Origin: Endomicrobiaceae bacterium | Lineage (GTDB): Bacteria > Elusimicrobiota > Endomicrobiia > Endomicrobiales > Endomicrobiaceae | Direction of reading: 5' to 3' | DNA: 38,961 bases | NCBI GenBank assembly: GCA_028711215.1 | Contig: JAQTSO010000016.1 | Location: forward strand, 1-38,961 | Shown here: positions 32,943 through 38,961 of the stretch, piece by piece | Layout of the letters: every line of letters begins with the position of its first letter | Position numbering within the stretch: the stretch's first letter is position 1 | Notes under the pieces: model-generated | Told to the model about the DNA's origin: nothing | Seen by the model: only the letters and a program-made list of their open reading frames with translations | Database searches by the model: none | Position numbers and translations under genes: made by a program

Positions 32943-33640
32943 TAGAACAAAGCAAAAGTAATATTTTTCCATTTTTCGTTTTATCTGTAATAGTTCATGT
33001 TGCAGTTTTTTATATGTTTTTTTATCAAGCAAAAAAGAATGTGTTTGTACAGATACCTGTAGAGGTTTCTTTTTATTCGCCTGTACAGCAAAGAGCGACT
33101 ATTACTGAGACAAACAATCAACAAAAAACGGAACAAATAAAAGAGAAAACAGTAGAACAAAATGCAAAGAAAGAAGAAATTGTTATAAGCAAAAAAGAAG
33201 AAAAGAAAAAAACACAAGAAAAAAAGATAATAAAAAAACAGGAAAAAAAAGTTATAAAAGAAGAAGTTTTTGATAAAAAAACAATAATAGACGGAACCAA
33301 TATTAAAAATTTATCAAACAGTATTGAAGTTTCCCAAAACAGAAGTGTAATGTTTGATGATGTAAATTTCAAGTATAATTATTATACAAACACGATAGTA
33401 AAAAAAATCGGCAAATATTGGCAGTGGTCAAGTTCGTATGCTTCTTTTAGAGCAGTGGTTTATTTTAAAATTGACAGAAACGGTGCAGTTCATTCGGTTA
33501 AAATAAAAGAATCGTCGGGTGATGATGATTTTGACCAAAATGCGTTAAGGTCGGTTCAATTGGCAAGTCCCTTTGCACCATTACCGGAAGGGTACAGAGA
33601 AAAAGATTTAGGAGTTTATTTTGAGTTTAAATTCCGTTAA
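32939..33640 (+). CDS. TonB/TolA-type energy-transducing protein
   Basis: A 233-residue inner-membrane protein. One membrane helix (FPFFVLSVIVHVAVFYMFFY, about 10-29) is followed by a long Lys/Glu/Gln-rich linker (about 55-125). The C-terminal TonB-like domain (about 150-233) contains KIGKYWQWSS, VVYFKIDRNGAVHSVKIKESSGDDDFDQNAL and a final PLPEGYREKDLGVYFEFKF. In this operon it takes the TolA position, bridging TolQR in the inner membrane to TolB/Pal. The domain reads more like TonB than TolA, so a single bridging protein may serve here. Confidence 0.82.
   Translation: MIEQSKSNIFPFFVLSVIVHVAVFYMFFYQAKKNVFVQIPVEVSFYSPVQQRATITETNNQQKTEQIKEKTVEQNAKKEEIVISKKEEKKKTQEKKIIKKQEKKVIKEEVFDKKTIIDGTNIKNLSNSIEVSQNRSVMFDDVNFKYNYYTNTIVKKIGKYWQWSSSYASFRAVVYFKIDRNGAVHSVKIKESSGDDDFDQNALRSVQLASPFAPLPEGYREKDLGVYFEFKFR
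33610..33614 (+). promoter_or_regulatory. Ribosome binding site fixing the tolB TTG start
   Basis: AGGAG ends 6 bases before the TTG at 33621, inside the end of the upstream gene. It is the best-placed site and supports TTG over any later ATG. Confidence 0.6.
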
Positions 33641-34928
33641 TTTGATTGTAAAAAAAATTGCAGGTATAAGTTTATTAATTCTCTTTGTTTTTCAATTTGC
33701 CTATCCGGCGGAAAGCGAAGTGTTTTTATCGTTGTCAAACAGCGGTAGTAAATCAAGAATAGGTCTTGCCGACTTTACTCCGGTTAATGCTTCAATGGAA
33801 GAGATGGAAATGTCAAGAGATTTAAAAGCCGTTCTGGAAAATGATTTAATACTGTCAAGACAATTTAACGTTGCAACAGCAAATACTTCATATAAATTTG
33901 ACACGGATTCCCAATTTTCTTTTTGGGAGAATAAAAATATTTCAATTTTGATTGTTGGTGAAGTTGAGATAACAGAACAGACGAAATTGGCAGTTACAGC
34001 CAAGTTATATGATTTTAAAAGCAAGGAGTTTATTTGGAGCAAAAAATATTTTGGTAATCTGAACACTTACAGATATATAGCACATCAAATACATGATGAA
34101 ATCATAAAAAATATTATGGGAGAAGACGGAATTGCCTGTTCTAAAATAACTTTTGTCAATAATACCACGAAATTTAAAGAAATATATGTTATAGATTACG
34201 ACGGTTATAATCTTAGAAGACTGACAAAAGATAATTCAATAAATATTTTGCCAAAGTGGGTTCCGGGGTTAAACAGACTTATATATACTTCATATCTCTA
34301 CGGAAATCCGGATCTTTTTCTTATAGACATAACAAACAGTAAAAGAAGAGCTGTTTCAACAATACAGGGACTTAATTCCCCTACTGCATTTTCACCTGAC
34401 GGAAAGACGATGGTTGCAACATTATCAAGAGGTGAGTATCCTAATTTATATTTATTAAGTGCGGACGGAATAGTTCAAAGAAGACTAACACAGGGAAAAT
34501 ATATAGATACAAGTCCTTGTTTTTCACCAAGCGGCAGAGAAATTTGTTTTATATCTGACAGAGCGGGATATCCTCAGATATATATAATGGATATAGACGG
34601 AGTAAATTTGAGAAGGCTTGCAACAAAAGGCAATTGTGATACTCCGATGTGGTCACCAAAAGGAGATAAGATCGCTTTTACCATGAGAATAGACAGGACT
34701 TTTGATATTTTTATATACGATTTACCAAGATCACAAGTTATAAGATTAACGGAAAAACAGGGCGATAATGAAAATCCCGCATGGTCGCAAGACGGAAGGT
34801 TTATAGCATTTTCGTCAACACGTTCGGGTAAAGGTGAAATTTATATAATAGGCTTGGATGGATATACAAGGAAACTTGTAGAAATGCAGGGTGGTTCTTT
34901 CATGCCGTCATGGTCAAGCGGGTTATAA
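33621..34928 (+). CDS. tolB: Tol-Pal system beta-propeller protein TolB
   Basis: A 435-residue periplasmic protein. A signal peptide (AGISLLILFVFQFAYPAES) is followed by the N-terminal TolB domain (SRIGLADFTPVNAS...DLILSRQFNV) and a six-bladed WD40-like propeller. Blade motifs include FSPDGKTMVATLSRG, FSPSGREICFISDRAGYPQIYIMD, WSPKGDKIAFTMR and WSQDGRFIAFSS. TolB binds Pal and links it to the inner-membrane TolQRA motor. TTG start with AGGAG 6 bases upstream; 20-base overlap with the TonB-like gene. Confidence 0.95.
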   Translation: MSLNSVNLIVKKIAGISLLILFVFQFAYPAESEVFLSLSNSGSKSRIGLADFTPVNASMEEMEMSRDLKAVLENDLILSRQFNVATANTSYKFDTDSQFSFWENKNISILIVGEVEITEQTKLAVTAKLYDFKSKEFIWSKKYFGNLNTYRYIAHQIHDEIIKNIMGEDGIACSKITFVNNTTKFKEIYVIDYDGYNLRRLTKDNSINILPKWVPGLNRLIYTSYLYGNPDLFLIDITNSKRRAVSTIQGLNSPTAFSPDGKTMVATLSRGEYPNLYLLSADGIVQRRLTQGKYIDTSPCFSPSGREICFISDRAGYPQIYIMDIDGVNLRRLATKGNCDTPMWSPKGDKIAFTMRIDRTFDIFIYDLPRSQVIRLTEKQGDNENPAWSQDGRFIAFSSTRSGKGEIYIIGLDGYTRKLVEMQGGSFMPSWSSGL

Positions 34929-34946
34929 AATAAAAAGGGGTTTAAA

Positions 34947-35582
34947 ATGTTTGAGGGCAAAAGTTTTATAGAAATTCTAAATATGGGCGGTTGGACGTTA
35001 TATACACTTTTAATGTGCTCTATAGTATCGGTAACAATAATAATATTTAAAATATTTGAATTTAAGAAAAAGGCAAAAATAGATGCAAGAACATTTCTTA
35101 AAACCATTAAATCAAAAATTCAAAATGAGACTTTAAGTTTTGCAGTGGCATATTGTGATAAATCAAATACACCGGTATCAAATGTTGTTAAGGTTGGTCT
35201 TGTAAAATTTTTAGAAACTTCTTCCACCAATGTTGAAGAAACAATGAACAGAGAAGTTTTAATAGAAACAATAAAACTTGAAAAATATACGACTATAGTC
35301 GGTACGATAGGCAGTGTGGCAGTTTATATAGGGTTATTTGGTACGGTTTTGGGAATTATTCGTTCTTTCCATGATATATCCAAAGTTGGTTCAGGCGGAA
35401 TTTCTGTGGTTATAGGAGGTGTTTCAGAGGCACTTATTGCCACAGCTGCCGGTCTCTGTGTTGCAATACCTGCTGTTGTTGCTTATAATTTTTTCATGAA
35501 AAGAATTGATAATTTTGTTGTTGAAATGGAGTATGCAGTTTCTGCACTTGAAGAACTTCTTAAAACCGGTATTAAAAAATGA
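34947..35582 (+). CDS. tolQ: TolQ/ExbB/MotA family proton-channel protein
   Basis: A 211-residue inner-membrane protein with three membrane helices: GGWTLYTLLMCSIVSVTIIIFKIF near the N-terminus, then TTIVGTIGSVAVYIGLFGTVLGIIRSF and SEALIATAAGLCVAIPAVVAYNFF. The last two carry the conserved TolQ/ExbB motifs (GLFGTVxGI and EALxxTAxGLxVAIPAV). It forms the proton-driven stator with TolR. The gene start follows an AAAGGGG site, and its end overlaps tolR by 4 bases (ATGA). Assigned as tolQ rather than exbB from the neighbouring tolB and pal. Confidence 0.9.
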   Translation: MFEGKSFIEILNMGGWTLYTLLMCSIVSVTIIIFKIFEFKKKAKIDARTFLKTIKSKIQNETLSFAVAYCDKSNTPVSNVVKVGLVKFLETSSTNVEETMNREVLIETIKLEKYTTIVGTIGSVAVYIGLFGTVLGIIRSFHDISKVGSGGISVVIGGVSEALIATAAGLCVAIPAVVAYNFFMKRIDNFVVEMEYAVSALEELLKTGIKK

Positions 35583-35995
35583 GTAAAAATAAAAGAAACA
35601 AAATTGTTGCTGATATTAATATAACACCTTTTACGGACGTGGTACTGGTATTGCTTATTATATTTATGATAACAACTCCAATGTTATCTCAGCATGAAAT
35701 TAAAGTAAATCTTCCCAAGGCCGAAATAACCGAAACAGACGATACAAAAAATATAGAAGTTACGGTTGACAAGGACGGTTTGGTTTATTTGAACGGATCG
35801 CAGATACATATGGCTTATTTTGAAGATGCTGTAAGAAATATTATTGCTAAAAATCCGGATAAACCGGTAGTTATAAAGGGAGATAAAACAGTTCAATATG
35901 ATCTTGTTATTCAGGTAATGGATAAAGCCAAAAAAGCCGGAGCAACAAAATTTGCTCTTGCGGTTGAAATCCCCGATAAAAATAAACCAATATGA
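35579..35995 (+). CDS. tolR: TolR/ExbD family protein
   Basis: A 138-residue single-pass protein. The membrane helix carries the conserved aspartate in ADINITPFTDVVLVLLIIFMI (the D of TPFTDV is the proton-path residue), followed by TTPMLSQHEIKVNLPKAE. A periplasmic domain ends in the usual VMDKAKKAGATKFALAVE. It pairs with TolQ as the proton-driven motor. The ATGA overlaps at both ends (tolQ, PHP gene) show tight coupling. Confidence 0.92.
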   Translation: MSKNKRNKIVADINITPFTDVVLVLLIIFMITTPMLSQHEIKVNLPKAEITETDDTKNIEVTVDKDGLVYLNGSQIHMAYFEDAVRNIIAKNPDKPVVIKGDKTVQYDLVIQVMDKAKKAGATKFALAVEIPDKNKPI

Positions 35996-37323
35996 GGAAA
36001 ATTTATATTTTCATATCACTTCTGCTGGCTTCCCTGGCATTAAATTATTTTATTTATTCAAAAAGTTTGATTGATATCATTACAAATCAGTCGGCATCAC
36101 TTTTTTATTTGCAATGGCCGATGGAAAGATTGTTTATTGAACCTTTTTATGCATTTTCATATTATCTTTTAACTATGGAAAGGACAGGTTATATCTTTGC
36201 ATTGCTATCATGGGTAGTATGGATAATTGTGTTTGTGATATTAATATCACAATATAAGAAAATAAACGGAAAGCAAATTATAATTAATTCTATATTCGGG
36301 ATATTGTTTTTTCTTTCAATAGTAATGTTTGTGATAATACTTCCGGTTCCGGGTCCACAATTATCAGGTGCAAATTTATATAAAGTTTTTGACATACATT
36401 CACATACAATGTCATCAAAAGATGCAATAGGAAGTGTTGAATCAAATATAAAATTACACGAAAAACACGGATTTACGAATTTTTTTATCACAGAACACGA
36501 TAACGTAAAAGGTTTTAAAACAATCCCGTATAATATAAAAAATGAAGATTTTATTTTCCCCGGTATACAGATAAGAACAACAGAAGGGGTTTCTGTTTTG
36601 TTACTTTCAAAAAAACAATTTAGTTATGATTATTTTAAAGAAAAAAGTATTAAAGAAATTATAAATTTGGCACATTCTAAAGGAATGCTTGTTGTAATGC
36701 CGCATTGGTGGAAGTGGAGTGAGCCTCCGTTGCAGAAAATAGTTGACTACGGAATAGACGGGTTTGAAATATATAATTGCGGGTACAGATATCTGACGGA
36801 AGAAAAAAGACAAAGTATTATTGATATATGTAAAAAGAACAATTTAATGATGTTTGGAACAATAGATTGGCATGGATATGGTTATATGACAAATGTCTGG
36901 ACTGTTGTTCAAAAACAGGATAATAAAAATTTGTTTGATATATTGAAATCAAAACCCGAGTTACAGGTTATTGTCCATGACGTCAAAGGGTCTCAATCAT
37001 TGATTAGATATATTTTTGAACCATTTTCGGCATTTTATTATTACGTTGTAAATACCGAAATAAAGTATGTGCTGAGTTTTTATATGATTTGCAGCGTTTT
37101 TATTGCCTTATTTTTTTATTATCGGATTAAGACTCTGATAAGAATTTTTAGTTTAATGTTTTCGGTATTTTTTGTATTTGCAACTTTTTACTATGTTAAT
37201 ATGTATTTATATATAGCGACGCAAAATGTTGTTATGCCCGGGATGATACTTCCGATGGTTTCAGGATTTTCTGTTATATGGCTTATTATTTGGATTATAA
37301 ATGGGAAAAATATTCAATCTTAA
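35992..37323 (+). CDS. Membrane-embedded PHP-domain phosphoesterase-like protein
   Basis: A 443-residue protein. There are three to four N-terminal membrane helices (for example IFALLSWVVWIIVFVILI and SIFGILFFLSIVMFVIIL), a PHP domain at about 132-340 and three C-terminal helices. Metal ligands of the PHP fold are present: H136 and H138 in FDIHSHT, E168-H169-D170 in ITEHDN, and later histidines in VMPHWWKW and IDWHGYG. PHP proteins hydrolyse phosphate esters. Flanking membrane segments would place the active site at the membrane, perhaps for a lipid-linked or periplasmic substrate; this is inferred. It overlaps tolR by 4 bases and the next gene by 23. Confidence 0.75.
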   Translation: MRKIYIFISLLLASLALNYFIYSKSLIDIITNQSASLFYLQWPMERLFIEPFYAFSYYLLTMERTGYIFALLSWVVWIIVFVILISQYKKINGKQIIINSIFGILFFLSIVMFVIILPVPGPQLSGANLYKVFDIHSHTMSSKDAIGSVESNIKLHEKHGFTNFFITEHDNVKGFKTIPYNIKNEDFIFPGIQIRTTEGVSVLLLSKKQFSYDYFKEKSIKEIINLAHSKGMLVVMPHWWKWSEPPLQKIVDYGIDGFEIYNCGYRYLTEEKRQSIIDICKKNNLMMFGTIDWHGYGYMTNVWTVVQKQDNKNLFDILKSKPELQVIVHDVKGSQSLIRYIFEPFSAFYYYVVNTEIKYVLSFYMICSVFIALFFYYRIKTLIRIFSLMFSVFFVFATFYYVNMYLYIATQNVVMPGMILPMVSGFSVIWLIIWIINGKNIQS

Positions 37324-38746
37324 AAACACAATTATTTTTGTATCAATTTCTGTTATCTGGAAAATTTTTTTAGCTTCTGCTCTGTGTTTACACCCGGATG
37401 AAGCTTATTATTGGTTGTGGTCTAAAACACTTGATTTAAGTTATTACGACCATGCCCCGATGGTAGCTTATTTTATAAAATTTACAACACTGTTCTCAGA
37501 TTCTGAACTTGCGGTCAGATTTTCGGCAATAATAGGAATGATAATATTAAGTGTACTTCTTTGGAAATTGGTAATAAAATTATTTAACAATGAAATTATT
37601 GCTTCAGCCTCCATAGTATTACTTCATTCAATGCCTATTATATTTTCAGCATCATTTATTATAACTCCCGATACTCCGTTATTTTTGTTTTTATCAATTA
37701 CAACATTTTTTATTTGGAAATTTATTGAAAATGAAAATAAAAACTATTGGTACTTGATAGGTTTATTTTTCGGTCTGGCTCTTTTATCCAAATATACGGC
37801 AGTACTGTTATTGTTTGGGCTTATGATATATATTATTTTATTAAAAAAATGTTATTGGTTTAAACAATATCAGCTTTATCTGGGATTATTGATATCAGTT
37901 GTATGTTTTTTGCCGGTTATTTATTGGAATTACCAAAACAACTGGATATCATTTGCTTATCAATTCGGGCATGGATTATCAAGTCAAGGGTACAGAATAA
38001 ATTATTTGTTTGATTATCTGGGTTCTCAGATGTTAATTTTCAACATTATTTTATTTTTACCGACATTAATAATTGCGTTTCAATATTTATTTTCAAAAGA
38101 TTCAAAAAAAGTATTTTTAGCGGCAATTTCGCTTTCAACTATATTGTTTTATTGTTTTACGGCTCTAAAAAAAAGTCCGGAAGCAAATTGGCCTGTGCCT
38201 GCATATTTTACTTTTGCGATAATATCGGCAAAATATTTTATGGAAGGCGGGAAAACAAAGAAAAGATTATTCATCATAGCCGTAAGTTTGAACATAATAT
38301 TATCTGTTATTGTTGGTTTGCATGCGAAATTTACGATGATTCCATTGGGGAAAATATCAAAAAATATTGCAAAAGCAGAAGCAACAAATTGGTTTTACGG
38401 TTATGATACTTTAACAGAAAAATTAATATCTGAAAATATAAAATATGTCTTAACTCCTTCACATCAAACATCTGCAGAAATAGCATATTATTCAAAAAAT
38501 AAAATAAAAACATATGCCGATTCCAAATCTTCAAAAAAGAGTCAGTATGATATTTGGAGCAAACCTGAAAATTTTGATTCACATGAACAAGGGGCATTTG
38601 TCTATGAAATATTTGATGATTATAAATTGGCTCCATACAGTGTTAATGACTTATTTAAAAATATTTCAAAAGAAGTTGAAGAGTTTCAAATTATTAGACA
38701 TAATATTATTGTAAGGCAATTTAAAATAGAAAAAGTATCTAACTGA
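37301..38746 (+). CDS. ArnT-like (GT39/PMT family) membrane glycosyltransferase
   Basis: A 481-residue polytopic GT-C enzyme with about ten membrane helices. The first periplasmic loop has LCLHPDEAYYWLWSKTLDLS (D33-E34) and YYDHAPMVAYF, the acidic motif of ArnT and related lipid-phosphate sugar transferases, followed by ELAVRFSA. Further motifs are FITPDTPLFLF, LLSKYTAVLL and a Trp/Pro block (KSPEANWPVPAYFT). The C-terminal soluble domain begins near residue 370. These enzymes move a sugar from a polyprenyl phosphate to lipid A, a glycan or a protein on the periplasmic side. The acceptor is unknown. It is the last gene of the tol run. Confidence 0.85.
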   Translation: MGKIFNLKNTIIFVSISVIWKIFLASALCLHPDEAYYWLWSKTLDLSYYDHAPMVAYFIKFTTLFSDSELAVRFSAIIGMIILSVLLWKLVIKLFNNEIIASASIVLLHSMPIIFSASFIITPDTPLFLFLSITTFFIWKFIENENKNYWYLIGLFFGLALLSKYTAVLLLFGLMIYIILLKKCYWFKQYQLYLGLLISVVCFLPVIYWNYQNNWISFAYQFGHGLSSQGYRINYLFDYLGSQMLIFNIILFLPTLIIAFQYLFSKDSKKVFLAAISLSTILFYCFTALKKSPEANWPVPAYFTFAIISAKYFMEGGKTKKRLFIIAVSLNIILSVIVGLHAKFTMIPLGKISKNIAKAEATNWFYGYDTLTEKLISENIKYVLTPSHQTSAEIAYYSKNKIKTYADSKSSKKSQYDIWSKPENFDSHEQGAFVYEIFDDYKLAPYSVNDLFKNISKEVEEFQIIRHNIIVRQFKIEKVSN

Positions 38747-38775
38747 AAAATTCACAATAATTTCACAAATATTTT

Positions 38776-38804
38776 TTGAAAATTGAGGAAGTTTGAGATA
38801 TAAT
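38776..38804 (+). promoter_or_regulatory. Strong promoter before the right-edge gene
   Basis: TTGAAA (38776-38781), exact 17-base spacer and perfect TATAAT (38799-38804). The predicted leader is about 50 bases and includes AAAGGTGG at 38846-38853 before ATG 38860. Confidence 0.7.
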
Positions 38805-38859
38805 AAAAATGTGAGAAGAGTGTGTATATATAATTTTCAGTAAGACAAAGGTGGAAACA

Positions 38860-38961
38860 ATGAAGGCAATTGTTGAAAGACAATTATTATTTAATTTGTT
38901 TCGAGCCGGTGTGATAAAGAAGACACTGGTGACCTTTGTTTTTTTATGTATGTTGGTGAAC
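38860..38961 (+). CDS. Start of an exported protein, cut by the window edge
   Basis: 34 codons are visible from ATG 38860, with an AAAGGTGG ribosome site upstream and a strong promoter. The product begins with a polar stretch (MKAIVERQLLFNLFRAG), then two lysines and a hydrophobic run (TLVTFVFLCMLVN) typical of a signal peptide with a long n-region. Such N-termini occur on large surface or autotransported proteins. Nothing more can be said because the gene runs off the edge. Confidence 0.55.
   Translation, partial: MKAIVERQLLFNLFRAGVIKKTLVTFVFLCMLVN

Noticed and set aside
33120-33300. A-rich low-complexity tract that could be taken for a repeat or regulatory element
   Set aside because: It is the coding region for the Lys/Glu-rich linker of the TonB/TolA-like protein, and AAA/GAA codons explain it.
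1-38961. Search for tRNA, rRNA, riboswitch, insertion sequence, attachment site, phage or CRISPR signals
   Set aside because: No cloverleaf, conserved rRNA stretch, transposase, integrase, terminal inverted repeats or repeat-spacer pattern was recognised by reading; a covariance-model search would be needed to exclude small RNAs.

Overview
The window is a strongly AT-rich chromosomal segment (roughly 70% A+T by eye) from a Gram-negative (diderm) bacterium. Lipid A and heptose genes (lpxK, gmhB, a family 9 glycosyltransferase), a full Tol-Pal set and outer-membrane-barrel-like proteins support this. The gene content fits the phylum Elusimicrobiota: a TatD-linked radical SAM protein, TraF/PorV-like barrels, and a secreted enzyme with a FlgD/T9SS-like C-terminal Ig domain. 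That placement is an inference from content, not from a marker tree. A HycI-type protease suggests a group 4 [NiFe]-hydrogenase elsewhere in the genome, so an anaerobic, fermentative lifestyle is plausible.

Layout. (1) 1-6214 (+): an envelope operon with a 5'-cut glycosyltransferase 9, a PIG-L deacetylase, a GT4 glycosyltransferase, lpxK, gmhB, two tandem DUF3108 paralogues and the hydrogenase-maturation protease, mostly overlapping by a few bases. (2) 6272-10336 (+): tsaC, glyA, a secreted seven-repeat RCC1-like protein and rlmI. (3) 10435-15469 (+): a stand-alone receiver, a membrane-associated unknown, a GH81 endo-beta-1,3-glucanase and a LysM/M23 peptidase. (4) 15502-18569 (-): a two-component pair, a polytopic histidine kinase and a response regulator whose output region looks like a NERD (PD-(D/E)XK nuclease-fold) domain. 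(5) 18638-20608 (+): a U32 peptidase-family protein, divergent from the kinase. (6) 20617-22601 (-): a TraF-like barrel and a pseudopilin-like protein. (7) 22663-24729 (+): thiL-tsaE-tsaB. (8) 24738-31560 (-): aroK, an unknown secreted protein, rlmD, metG, tatD, the TatD-linked radical SAM protein, a 3D-domain protein and a class II aldolase. (9) 31726-38746 (+): pal-cpoB-tonB/tolA-tolB-tolQ-tolR followed by a membrane PHP phosphoesterase and an ArnT-like glycosyltransferase. (10) The start of another exported protein runs off the right edge.

Genes are packed tightly, with many ATGA/GTGA/TTGA overlaps and several GTG or TTG starts. No tRNA, rRNA, CRISPR array, insertion sequence or clear hairpin-plus-T-tract terminator was seen, and no gap longer than about 170 bases lacks a gene. 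Good sigma-70-like promoters are visible in the aroK/pal divergent gap, before the last gene, and at the kinase/U32 divergent junction. Several starts lie so close to a -10 box that leaderless mRNA is likely.

The most unusual item is the receiver-NERD fusion with its multi-pass kinase. A second is the receiver/GH81/LysM-peptidase operon.
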